The notes under the pieces: generated by a model | What the model saw: the letters and a program-made list of their open reading frames with translations, nothing else | Told to the model about the DNA's origin: nothing | Database searches by the model: none | Shown: in pieces, positions 23,451 through 34,490 of the stretch | How the letters are laid out: every line of letters starts with the position of its first letter | How positions within the stretch are numbered: position 1 is the stretch's first letter | Assembly: GCA_001600415.1 (NCBI GenBank) | Contig: BCJX01000006.1 | Location: 503,606-567,605 of the forward strand | Reading direction: 5' to 3' | Source of the DNA: Pascua guehoae | Taxonomy: Eukaryota > Basidiomycota > Tremellomycetes > Trichosporonales > Trichosporonaceae | DNA: 64,000 nt | Made by a program: the position numbers and the translations under genes

Positions 23451-25242
23451 CTACTCGTCGTTAACCATAATCTCCTCCTCCTCCTCGTCGGCGTCAAAGG
23501 CGTCTTCGGGCACGGCGTAGAGACGGACCATGGGCTGGTTGTTAGCACTGGAATGCACAATACTTGAAGAAGACTCACGTTGTTGGGGTCCTTGACGAGC
23601 ACGTACTTGCCCTCGGGCTGCTTGAGGGCAATGTCGGCAATGGTGCGGACAATGCCCCAGCCGTTTGCGAGCGAGACGTTCATCTGGCGGGCAAAGTCGA
23701 CGGGCTTGTACGACTGGATGCCGACAATGACGTGGCGCTGGGCGTCGCGGGGGTTGGCGCGGGCAATGTAGCCCATCTTCATCTGCTCTGCGCCGGCGAG
23801 GTACGACTGGATGGCCCAGCGTGCGAGCTTTACAGAGTTGTTCTTCATCTCGTTGGCGACAATGGCACCCTTCTGGGTGTCGAGGAACTTGCGCCAGTCG
23901 AGCGTCTTGGCGGTCGAGCCCTGGGAGCGGGCGTCGTACTCGTTGAGCGCCTTGACGGTGATCATGTGGTCGCGCTTGCCGACGTACGCGTCGACCTCGG
24001 TACGGACGATAATGTCGAGCTCCTCGTCCTCGTTGACCGACAGGTCAAACTTGCGGTAGCGGTAGAGCGTGGGCGCGAGGGGCTCGGTCTCCTCGGGCGA
24101 GTAGAAGGGGTTGGGCTTGGGCGAGTAGGCCTTTGACTTTTCCTGGATGATCTGCGAGGTAAAGTTTTGGTTGATATAGGTGGCCTCGAGCGAGAGCGAG
24201 GCGGCGCTGTTAATGTTGTTCGAGTCGTCCGAGTCGGGCGGGGGGTCAATGGCGTTTTCGGCAACGGTGAGGAAGTCGAATGCACCACCCTCGCGCTTGT
24301 CGAGGAAGAGCTGGTCGCCGCGGCGCTCGAGGACAATGTCCCACGAGTTGACCGAGCGGGGCGCGCACATGAGCACCGAGAGGATCGAGTCGGTCGCAAA
24401 GATCTTTGCCTGGTTCTTGTCGGCCATCTGGGCAATGACCGGGTCGTCGCTCGTGGTCGTGTTGTAGCGAACACGGTCGAGAATCTCGAGCGACTTTTCG
24501 TTGCGCGTGTTGATGCGGTCAAACGTGCGGTCGTACGCCTTGAGCGTACCGTACGACTCGAGGTTGCGGGGCTCGTCGACACCAAGCGCCAGCTTGTTCA
24601 GGCGCGAAAACTCAATCTCCTCGAGCACATCCCAGTCCTGCCCAATCGTGACAGACGAGTCGCGCGTGCGCTGCGGCTTGTCGTACCAGCCGTAACCTCC
24701 ACGGCCACCACCGCGGCCACCACGCGAGGCCCCGCCGCGACCGCCGCCGCCAGCACCCCCACGTCCGCCACGCTGCGCAGGGGCGCGGCCAGACTGCATC
24801 GGGCGGTTCGTCCGTCCACGCGCACCACCACCACGTCCGCGCGTAGCAGCGCGGCTGGTCGAGTCGACGAGCGAAAAGCTCTTCTCGTCCTCGTTGTGGA
24901 CATAACCGAATGCGTTCACCTCGGAAGCGCCGTACGCCTCACGCGTGCGGCGCTGGCCAGACTGCTGCTGGCGTCCGCCACGCGCAGCCGACGCATCGTT
25001 GGTCGCATCGTGCCAGTCGGCAATGCGCGTCACCTTGTCCGACTTGGAGAACGGCGCATACGGGATGCTGAGAGGTCAGTGTCACGCAGCAGGTCTGGGA
25101 GTTGCGGGTGCCTCTGGTTGCAACCCCCCGCAGGTCAACAAACGACGCACTCCTTGAACTGGGCGGGGATCGTGCTGGTGCTAGGGCCCCAGGAGCCGTC
25201 CGCGTTGTCGTGGATCGTTGGAAGGGTGAATTCGAGAGTCAT
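23451..25242 (-). CDS. eIF3d: Translation initiation factor eIF3 subunit d
   Basis: Exons on minus are 25242-25151, 25067-23579 and 23534-23451, giving 554 residues, the normal length for eIF3d. The subunit sits at the mRNA exit side of the 43S complex and, in animals, can bind the mRNA cap directly. The N-terminus has the conserved FTLPTIHDN start and 'FKDIPYAPFSKSDKVTRIADW'-type block, the latter formed across intron 1. An RGG-rich RNA-binding tract follows at about 95-130. The large conserved core contains IGQDWDVLEEIEFSRL, NSWDIVLERRGDQLFLDKRE and a series typical of the cap-binding-like domain. The C-terminus is DPNNPMVRLY followed by an acidic tail (EEEEE). It is divergent from UTP17 with a 409-bp shared promoter, so two translation/ribosome genes are paired. 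Symbols in other fungi vary (moe1 in fission yeast). Confidence 0.96.
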
Positions 25243-25651
25243 GGTGGTGGTTTTGCTAGAGTCGAGGTGTAGCTCAGTCTGACTTTTCTTTGTCCTCGTC
25301 GTCGGCACCAGCTTGGGCCCTTGTCCCCCCCCCCCCTTCCCATCTTGAACTTGCCTTCCATTGTGGACAATCTGCTCCTGAAAAGAAACTGCACTTCTTG
25401 GCCCACGTGATGTTCCCTAAACGATCCCCCCATCTAATCACACCGACTTTGGCTGCTCTCCATTCCTATTTGCTCCCGTGCGCCACTGCCGCATTCTTAT
25501 TGGAGCCACACGTAAGTTTTCGAGCACATGCCGAAGTTTCTGACGGGTCTGATTTTGTGGTAAAGAGCTTCTTTCTCGCTCGTTCTCTTGCCCCCCCCAC
25601 TCCCCCCTCCCGGCCATCTTATATCTCACCACTCTTCCATCGTCTCTCGCG
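25243..25651. promoter_or_regulatory. Bidirectional promoter, eIF3d / UTP17
   Basis: A 409-bp region separates two opposite start codons of protein-synthesis genes. It contains a C homopolymer at about 25326-25337. No coding sequence is seen. Confidence 0.55.
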
Positions 25652-28600
25652 ATGGGAGAACACTTTCCATTAACCCATGTCGGCGAGTATACTCCTCGCC
25701 CACGAAGGAGAGAGAAGGGAAAGGAGCGCGCAAGAGATGTAGACGCACAGGGCACGCCGCTCAAGGCCGGCCCATCAAAGCCGTCCAGGGCGGAAGGCAA
25801 GAAGCGCGCCCACACCTCGTACGGCAGCTGGGACTGCATCCCCGTCGCGCGCAGCGAGGTCTCGTCAATCCCCGTAGTGTGGTCCAAGGATGGAAGGTGA
25901 GCTAGGAAGACTCTCCTCCGGTTGGATAGAGCTCTAACGTGCAGATTTTACTTTACTGCGGCCGACACTTCAATCTTTGTCCACTCGTCGACTGGACCAA
26001 GTTTTGCCCGCCTCTCCACCCTCTCGTCCACCACCGTCGGCGGACATCGGAAGCCAATAACGTCGTTGATTCTCCACCCGACCAACCCTCTGCAGCTCAT
26101 TACCGCGAGCGAGGACGGCACGGTCAAAATTTGGGACTGGGTCGAGGGTCGCCTCATCCGCACAATAGTCTACGCCGAGAATGGCAAGGTCAACCAGATC
26201 TGCGTTGGACAAGTCGGCGACAAGTGGTGGATCTTTGGCACCGTCACCAACCGCAAACCAGGGAAGAAGGTCAAGGACGATGGTGAGTCTAGATTTTTGA
26301 GGCATGTAGGGTAAATGGAGCTGACCTTCAGACTCCCACCTTCAGCACCGCGTTATGCGTGTTCCACTCCTCCCCCAACCGCCCTCGACAAACGACAAGC
26401 CTGTTGCGTATCTGTATCTTGTCGGCAAGTTGCGTGCACCGCCATCTGCCATTATGCTCTCCCCACGAGGGACGTACCTTGTTGCTCTTGCCGGCGCCAA
26501 GGCGTACGTCTACCGCCTCTCCCAGGACGTAACCGACGACAAGTGGAAGCCAAATTGCGTAAAATTTGTCTCGGACCAACGATTCACGTGCGGCGCGTTT
26601 GCACCCGACAGGAAAGGACGTACACAACAGGAGGAGTGGTTTGCTACCGGCGACGAGAGGGGTATCATTCGCCTGTGGCACGGCCTCGGCGAGGCTTTCC
26701 GCCAGCTCGACGCCGCTGCGGTATCGGCTCAGCAAGCCGAGGCTGCCGAAAGGCCGCTGTATGCCGACACGGAGAAGCGCCTGCCTACAACGTCGCTGCA
26801 CTGGCACGCGCACGCTGTTGCGTCGATCGCCTTCACAACTGCGGGCGCGCAAATTCTGTCGGTTGGTGAAGAGAGTGTGCTTGTCCAATGGCACTTGACG
26901 TCTGGGAAGCGCGAGTACATCCCTCGCCTTGGAGGCCGGCCAATCCTGAGTGTGGCAGTCCGCCCAAGTACGCGCGGCTCCGAGGAGGAGTTTTGGATGG
27001 GCTTTGCGGACGGTGCTCTTATGCGCGTTGGCGCGTCGACTGGCCACGTCTCGGCTGTCGGCCAAGGTGTGAGGCTCGACCCATTGCGACCCACCTCGAA
27101 CCGGCCATACCCATTGGCCATCCACCCAGCAACAAAGGCGCTCGTTGTACCTTCGTCGCACCCGTCCACGCTCCAGTTTATCGACCCTCACGCCTCGACT
27201 GTCCTCTTTGATCTCGAAGTCGCGCCATCGAACCGCGTCAGCCGAAGGGACGACAAGGAGCTCGACCCCGTGGCGGTCGAAGCTGTGGCATTCTCCGAGC
27301 CCCGGGACGGCCGCTCCGAGTGGATGGCGACTGTCGAGGGCCGCCAAGCCGACGAGCACGAGGGTGGTGGATTTGTCAAGACGCTCAAGTTTTGGCGCTG
27401 GAATGGCGACAGGTACATTGTCAGCACCCAGTATCCCCGTCCTCACGGCACTGCAAACATCACTGCCCTGGCGTTTTCTCCTCTGCAGGGCGACGCACAG
27501 CCGTACGCCATCACCGCCAGTGCCGATGGTGTCGTCAAGCTCTGGCACATCCGTCAGGCCAAGAAGAGCGAACACGGTAAGTCTTACCCTCCCCATTCAT
27601 CCCCTCCGACGATGACAAACAACAACACATTACACATCTTCCCGAAGCCTAACCGGCGATGGGGATTTACTGTTCTGCAATCCTGAGGAGACACATGCAC
27701 AGTCACACGCAAAGTTGAGCGGCGCTGACTCGCAGGCAAAAAATCGACCAAGAAGCCTGCTGTTGCTGAACGTGAGTGTTGTTGTGTTCACAAGAGTTGC
27801 GGGGTGCCCTATGATGATCAATTTTTACAAGCTCAACAGTCCTATTCATAACATGAGGACTCTATCTTCTTCTTCTTTATTTCTGAGGGCACACGCAGGC
27901 TCGGCGTACTGTTGTTTGACAACGTTGCTGACAGACAGTGTACTGGGCGACCCGGTCGACGTTTTCGTACCGCTCCCTGCCGGTGTATGCCGCGGCCTTT
28001 TCGCCAGATGCCACGCTCGTTGCGCTCGCCCACGGCAGCGCAATCACCTTGTGGAACACGGAGAGCAACATTCTCGTCCGTGCACTGGAAGTGGGCGTCG
28101 ATGCGCGGCGAGTAGCATTTACGGGTTCACATGGCCGCTACATTGTCGCGGGCGGGGCCGCTCGCGGCATTGCCGTGTGGGACTTGCTGTCGTGCGAGGT
28201 TGTGCACGTGTTCCCGTCGCAGCCCGTGGACGTGTTGCTCCCTATCCCATCGGGCTTTATCGCTGCGCACTCGGGCACCGGAAACACGTCGCTGTCCTTC
28301 TTCTCACAGGATGGAACGCAGGGCAAGACTGTGCCTCTCAAGAAGGCGTTTTCGGTCCTTGCGGCGCTGCCCTCGCCTGCCGTGCACCTGGTTGGTATCT
28401 CGTCAACTGGCGAGATTTCGCGCTTTGGCGACCTCCAGTCGGCTGCTGCCCCTGCCGCGCGCTCTGTTGCCGCGACTGCGTCTGCACCCACACGTGCAAC
28501 GTCCATCTGGCAGGAGATGTTTGGCAAGGACGCGTTCCTCGACGAGCTTGCGCCGCCCGCGCCGGCCAGCGAGGCGCTCGCAGCCGTGTCGGCCCTGCAG

Positions 28601-29136
28601 CGCCGCGCGGCCGGCCACCCCGCCCAGGTCTTTGATGGCCCGAGCCACACCCTGCCGCCCGTGGGCATGCTGTTTGACGCATTCATGGACGAGCTCCTGG
28701 TCCTGCGCGAGGACGAGCCAGAGGACGAAGACGTCATTATGACCGAGGCACCGGCACAGATCGCACCGGCCCCGCTTCTCCAACACGACGACGTGCGCGC
28801 CGTCAAGGACCAGGAGGTTGCCGAGCTCGAGGTCTGGTTCCGCGACCTCCTCGCGAGTGGTGAGTAGTGCCCGCGTCGTGCGCTTCTGAATCAGCACTGA
28901 CATTGTTTCCAGCTCCTGCAAAGCCCAAGACACCAAAGGCGCCCAAGCCATCGGCAAAGCCCAAGTCGAAGCCGTCCAAGCCCAACGGCGTCCCCAACGG
29001 CCACGCACGCTCCGTCTCGACGCCCAGCCGGGCACGCGTTGCGAGTGGTGCGGGTACACCAGGGACACCAGATGAGCCCGAGGTGGTGGGGAAGAAGAGC
29101 AAGAAGCGCAAGGCGCCGAGGCATAGTGAGGCGTAG
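25652..29136 (+). CDS. UTP17: U3 snoRNP WD-repeat protein Utp17/Nan1 (WDR75)
   Basis: Six exons: 25652-25896, 25945-26282, 26332-27576, 27736-27771 (36 nt), 27939-28859 and 28913-29136. They join in phase to give 1002 residues, somewhat longer than usual (about 830-900). It is a subunit of the t-UTP/UtpA module of the small-subunit processome, which acts in the nucleolus on early 18S rRNA processing and rDNA transcription. The two-propeller WD40 architecture is visible: an N-terminal block (GHRKPITSLILHPTNPLQL then DGTVKIWDW), a second series (VASIAFTTAG, ADGVVKLWHI), and then 'YAAAFSPDATLVALAHGSAI'. The end has an acidic helix region and a Lys-rich nuclear-localisation tail (KKSKKRKAPRH). 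The very short exon 4 codes for GKKSTKKPAVAE. Start at the first in-frame ATG. Confidence 0.88.
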
Positions 29137-30624
29137 GAGGTGTACGAGGCGCGACCAGCGTGTGGGGCGCAGCAGGAGAGCATGACGGGAGAGCATGATG
29201 CGAGTGGATGACCTTGTCGTAGTGTTGGATATGTACCGATCAAGCATATTGCATGCATTTCGCATTCTTGACCCATGGAGAGCGTGCGTGCGTGCTTGCT
29301 CTGCGCGGTGTGAGGTTGTCACGCACTGTAAGCGAGGTGTCAATACGCGAGCGACTGTGCGATGGAGTCTGGGCAGAGTCTGAGCGGAGCGGAGGGATTT
29401 AAACCGTCAGGCGGAACGTTGCTGCCTGTGTTGCGGCGCGGCGTCGCATCGTAGACACTGCTACCACACGCCAGGCGACGGTGCACACAATCCCACAACT
29501 CAGTGTATGCCCCAACCAACGCCCCCCTGCCTCTGTTGCATGTAGATACGGTCAGCAGATTAGATACGACCTCCAGGGCTGGCGGTCCATGCGCTCGAAA
29601 TTGCGTGCAGAGTTCGCCGACCCAGACCACAGTGGTTGGCGAATGGACCCCGTAATGCCGAAAGTACACGCAGCTGCGGGGACCGAATACCGAACGTGGG
29701 TGGTAACCCAGGCATGCCAGGCGGCTGCAGGCAGGCAATACGAGCAAAGAGGCCGTGAGACCGGGAAAGAGGCGTCCGCCTCCGGGGATTATTTGGGCTG
29801 AAAAGTGCCACACACGGCGATCCCATCTTGGCGCCAGGCCGTGCCTACTTTGGACTGCCCAGGTGTCGAGGTCGTGTGCTTTACCCCATCCATCCCATCT
29901 TTACCATCTTGGATCTACTGTAGCCAGCCAGTCGACGAGACACGTTATGGGTTATGGTCAGGTGGCAGCACGAGGCACGACGACGCAGGCCCCAGCGCCC
30001 CCGCCCCAGCCGTCGGCCAAAGCATCAGGCAAGCGCTCACAGTGCACAGCGACCCAGTGGCCCAGTGGCCCAGCGGCGCGGCGCATTGGAGCACATGCAC
30101 CACCGCGGGCGGAAGAGCGGAAGCAAACAATGGCTCCGTTTTCCCCTATTCCAGTCTTCAAACTCGGCTTTGCTCGGCGGCAATCTGGGCACCGGGGGTG
30201 GATTGGCGGCAAACCGCGGCCCCCCACGTGGCGAATTTTGACGCCGCCGACCCGTCCGCTCCGTTACGTCGGCCATGGCGGCCATGGCGGCTGCACTGGG
30301 GCAGGCGCGCTGCAGGCGGCAGTCGCAGGCAGGTGCGGTCTTTAGCAGAGTGAATCCTGCAATGATGCATGTCCAGACCCAGGCCTGAGGGCAGAGGGCA
30401 GAGACACCGTAGACGGACCCGATGACCGCACCCCAGGCACCATGCAAGTCACCCACCCAAGCCTACACTGGTCCTCGGCGAAACCGCGCCCAAAGAGCCC
30501 GTGACCACAATCCCGCACGCTACAGGCAGGCAAGCAGGCAAGCAGGCAAGGCAGGCCTTCAAACCAACCACAAACCAGCAAGACTGAACTGAACGCAACC
30601 TCGGTCTCTCCTCTCCTCGTCTCT

Positions 30625-30664
<40 letters not shown>

Positions 30665-30706
30665 CTCGTTCACGTTTGGTTCAACACCTATCCACCACTC
30701 ACCACC
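29137..30706. other. Intergenic region between UTP17 and KGD2
   Basis: This is 1570 bp between two plus-strand genes. Open frames in it have no recognisable domains. The end, just upstream of KGD2, has a pyrimidine-rich CCCCGTC/CTCGTC repeat (about 30600-30670), probably 5' UTR. Confidence 0.5.
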
Positions 30707-33418
30707 ATGCTCCGCACACCCGCCCGCGCCCTCGCCGCCGCCGCAAAGGCGGCCCGCCCCGCCCTCCGCCCCGCCGCACGCGTGCCCGTCTTGTGAGTGA
30801 TGCTGGGCAGAGGGGGTCGGGAACCAAACTTGCGCGAAGCAAGGCAAGCAAAGCAACGCAAAGCAATGCAAAGCAAGGCAAGGCAAAGCAAACAAGCGAG
30901 CTAGCTGGCAAAGCAAGCAAGCAAGCAAGCAAGCAGGCAAGGCAAACACCACCCTGCAATGCCCAGCATCGTGGCGCAGCTTGTTGTGCAGGCGGGACCA
31001 TAGGACGCCGANGCCGATGCCGATGTCGATGCCGATGCNCCCCCCCCCCCCCCCCANCCCCCCGCCACACGAAAACCCGCTGACAGCAGCCGCGCCGCGC
31101 TCGCCGTGCCCGCCCCGCGCATGTTCCACGCCTCGTCGTTCACTGCCGGTGCGTTTGGCCGCCTGCGTCGTTTGCAAAGCTGACAGCCAGCCCCCGTCGT
31201 CGTCAAGGTGCCCCAGATGGTGCGTACGTCCCGAGCGCGCTTGGACAACCCACTCGCTCGCTGCCTGCCTGTTGCCTGCCTGTTACCTGGCTTGATACTG
31301 GCCGGCGGGGTCGACTGCGTCACCCAAAAGAGGAGGAAAAAAATCGACAACCCCCACTTGCTTGCGTTTGCTTACTTTTGGCTGACCCCAGGCCGAGTCC
31401 ATCACCGAGGGCACGTTGAAACAGTTCTCCAAGGCCGTGGGCGAGTACGTCAAGGCGGACGAGGAGATTGCGACCATTGAGACGGACAAGGTGGGTATTC
31501 CGTGTCGAGCCTGTGGTGTCTAGGGATTTCTGGTAGGCCGGTTCGCGAAGGTCTCTTGGGCAACTTGGGCCGCAGGGCTGCGTCTTCAGGTGCTCTGACG
31601 AGCTGCTGGCCGAACCGCACTGCCGCGCGCGCTGCTGCGTGTCGCTAGTCCTGGTGGGACGGAACGTGACGAGTTTGAATGTTCGCTGCGAGCTGCGCTG
31701 CTGCGTTTCACTCGTGCTTGGTGGGACGGATCGTGGCGACGTGTTTGAATGTTGGCTGCGAGCCGCGCAGACCCCTGCGAGATCGGTTTGCAGGTCACGA
31801 GACGAGCTGTGTGCCGCGCATTCGTTGGGAGCAGAGTTTGTAGAGCATCTCGAGAGGAGCATACCCGCCTCTTCCAACACCACGCCGATCGCCTTGCCCC
31901 AGCTGTGGGTGAATGCCCCCAAGGCGCCTCACTCAGAACGGGCTGGCTCTTGGCTCATCTCGCGTCGCGCGCACCGTACCAAACCCTGTGCCCCCCCTTC
32001 ACTTTCGCCCCCTCTCTTCCTAGTTCCTTCTGATTCAATGGCACCTGGTCCCAAACGCCCGCCCCCCCCCCCCCCCCCCCCCCNCCCGCTAACTCCAGAT
32101 TGACGTTTCTGTCAACGCACCCCAGGCCGGCAAGATTGTCGAGTTCCTCGCCGAGGAGGACGACACTGTGACTGTCGGACAGGACCTTGTCAAGATTGAG
32201 CCCGGAGATGCGCCCGCGGGTTCCGAGTCTTCCGAGTCTAAGGCTGCTTCCACACCGTCCCAACAGTCGTCCGAGACCAAGGACGGCAGCGAGCCTACCG
32301 TCTCAAAGGGCTCGGAGCAGCCCAAGTCGTCCGAGGGAGCCGAGGGTGGTGCTGCCGCGTCCGCGCCCTCTGTTGACTCTGCTGCCGCGGCCAAGGCACC
32401 GGCCCCCAAGCCTGCTGCCAAGAAGGAGGAGGCACCCGCCGCCTCCAAGCCTGCGACGGGAACGCGCAACGAGACGCGCGTCAAGATGTCGCGCATGCGC
32501 CAGACCATTTCGACCCGCCTCAAGGCGTCGCAGAACACGGCCGCGTCGCTCACCACCTTCAACGAGATTGACATGAGCTCGATCATGGACTTCCGCAAGC
32601 TCTACAAGGAGGGTGTGCTCAAGGCCGACGGCGTCAAGCTCGGCTTCATGTCGGCGTTTGCAAAGGCCTCGGTCCTCGCCCTCCGCGAGATTCCCGCCGC
32701 CAACGCAAGCATCGAGGGCGACCAGATTGTCTACCGCGACTACGTCGACCTCTCGGTCGCCGTCGCCACCCCCAAGGGCCTCGTCACCCCCGTCGTCCGC
32801 AACGCCGAAGAGATGGGCCTCGTCGACTTTGAGCGTGCCATCTCAGACCTTGGCAAGAAGGTATGTGTCGTAGGCGAGGCAGTGGATTCGGATTTGGCCA
32901 GCGTGGGGCAAGTGCGGGGGCCTGGGTGTGGGGCGGTCTGACCGCGTCCCCCACACTTTTACCCCCAGTGCCCGTGCAGCGTGCAGACTGTCTTGGCCTA
33001 GTCGCCCCGTGCATGTCACCGGCGCTTGCTTGCAGGTCGCTTTGACCCCTTACCCCAACGCACCCCAGCCCACCGCATCCCACCCCACACGACACGCACT
33101 AACGCACAGGCCCGCGACGGCAAGCTCACGATCGAGGACATGTCGGGCGGCACGTTCACCATCTCCAATGGCGGTGTCTTTGGCTCGCTCTTCGGCACCC
33201 CCATCATCAACCACCCCCAGGCCGCCGTGTTGGGCATGCACTCGATCAAGGAGAAGCCCGTCGTCGTCAACGGCCAGATTGTCATCCGCCCCATCATGGT
33301 CGTCGCACTCACCTACGACCACCGTCTCCTCGACGGCCGGGAAGCCGTCACCTTCCTCGTCCGCATCAAGGAGTACGTCGAGGACCCCCGCCGCATGCTC
33401 CTCCCCTCGCCCATTTAA
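30707..33418 (+). CDS. KGD2: Dihydrolipoyllysine succinyltransferase, E2 of 2-oxoglutarate dehydrogenase
   Basis: Exons: 30707-30792, 31087-31148, 31191-31219 (29 nt), 31392-31490, 32099-32860 and 33110-33418, giving 448 residues. It transfers the succinyl group from lipoamide to CoA in the mitochondrial TCA cycle. The Arg/Ala-rich leader (about 1-45) is a mitochondrial targeting signal. The lipoyl domain starts [15 protein letters not shown] and carries the lipoylated Lys in ETDK (K92). An Ala/Pro/Lys/Ser-rich linker follows with no peripheral subunit-binding domain, as is usual for eukaryotic E2o. The catalytic domain begins [17 protein letters not shown] and ends with [12 protein letters not shown], with catalytic H417 and D421. 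Exon 2 has a CAGCAG tandem acceptor, so one Ser more or less is possible. Ambiguous N bases lie in introns 1 and 4 beside C runs. Confidence 0.96.
30834..30945 (+). repeat. GCAA/GCAAA-type simple repeat in KGD2 intron 1
   Basis: A run of AAGCAA/GCAAA and then AAGC tetranucleotide units lies inside the 294-nt intron. Confidence 0.85.
31631..31768 (+). repeat. Tandem duplication (~70 bp, two copies) in KGD2 intron 4
   Basis: Two imperfect copies of about 70 bp sit head to tail. Each contains GGTGGGACGGA and then TTTGAATGTT with GCTGCGAGC. They lie in the 608-nt intron. Confidence 0.8.
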
Positions 33419-34408
33419 AATGCCGAGTTTTGTTGCAGGGTAAAAATGCATAGTCGATGAGAAGCAAACAGCAGCCGTGGCCAGCCGTGGCCATTGGCCG
33501 CGCGCGTATCTGTATATCTAGGCAAGGGGCAGTCCTGGATGCCTTTCGCAGAGATGTCAACGGCAGGATGAATATCAGAGTTGAGCCCACATGTGGTGAT
33601 AGCGGTGGTATGTGGTGGGGGTTGTGACACGTTATGGACGGGTGGCCGTCAGCTATGGGATGCTCAAAGTGCTCAAGTGCTGAAAGTCTGAAAGTCTGAA
33701 AGTCTGAAAGTGCTCAAGTGCTCAAGTGCTCAAGTGCTCAAAGTGCTCAAAGTGCTCAAGTGCTCAAAGTGCCAAGCGCCTGGCGTTAGTGGGCACTGCA
33801 GCACAACTCTAGGATACAAGCCAACCCCCCCCCCACACACACAGTCCCAAACGTCTACCAATCGTGAGGATGGACATAGCAAGCCGTCACCCCGGGCAGT
33901 GTCGGCTGCACGAGGCGCGCCGCTGGCGAGGCTGGGCGCAGCCAGCAGACGCTGTCCTTGACTCTTACTTTCCGCCAGTGCAGCGCAGTTGTCTGGCGGT
34001 ACGACGCAGAGAGTGGGGACTGGGCCGAGTACCCGGCCCATGGATGGTGGGACGGTGGGTGGCGTGCCAAAGAGTGCGGGTGTGAGCGACTCCCCCAGCC
34101 CATCTTAGCAGGAGCAGCCGCGTGCCGCCTTGCGGGCATTGGACACGATCCTGAGCCACATGTCGTGTGCCGCAGGGTAAGAACACAGGAGGAAGCAGGA
34201 GGAAACAAGATATCAACCAGTCGGCAGTCGGGGTATGCGTTTTCCGTGCCCCTCGACACTGCTGATACCAGCAATGACCTCGCGCAGGGCTAGAGTATAA
34301 CAGGCCGCAACGACGAGGCTAGGGTGGGATGTTGGTATTAATGTATAGCAAAAGGGTTTCGATGATGTTGAGCGGCCGGAGTTGTATTCCAACATGGGAC
34401 AGATGCGT
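33419..34408. other. Intergenic region KGD2 to tRNA-Asn, with minisatellite
   Basis: No gene is recognised. It contains the tandem repeat at 33661-33771, and the KGD2 3' UTR presumably starts it. Confidence 0.55.
33661..33771 (+). repeat. Minisatellite with ~9-10 bp unit (GTGCTCAA / GTCTGAAA)
   Basis: About twelve tandem units alternate between TGCTCAAG, TGCTCAAAG and TCTGAAAG forms. It lies about 245 bp past the KGD2 stop. Confidence 0.92.
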
Positions 34409-34490
34409 GTCCTATGGCTCAGTCGGTAGAGCATTCGACTGTTATGCAACGTGGCATCGAAAGGTCCTGAGTTCAAGCCTCAGTGGGACA
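34409..34490 (+). tRNA. tRNA-Asn (GTT) with intron
   Basis: The acceptor stem GTCCTAT pairs with GTGGGAC. The anticodon stem TTCGA/TCGAA holds loop CTGTTA plus A. An 11-nt intron (TGCAACGTGGC) follows position 37. The T arm is CTGAG-TTCAAGC-CTCAG. A TTTT Pol III terminator follows within 10 nt. The anticodon GTT reads Asn. Confidence 0.93.

Noticed and set aside
10491..33771. CRISPR-like interpretation of the minisatellites
   Set aside because: Units are adjacent with no unique spacers, and the genome is a eukaryotic nuclear one.
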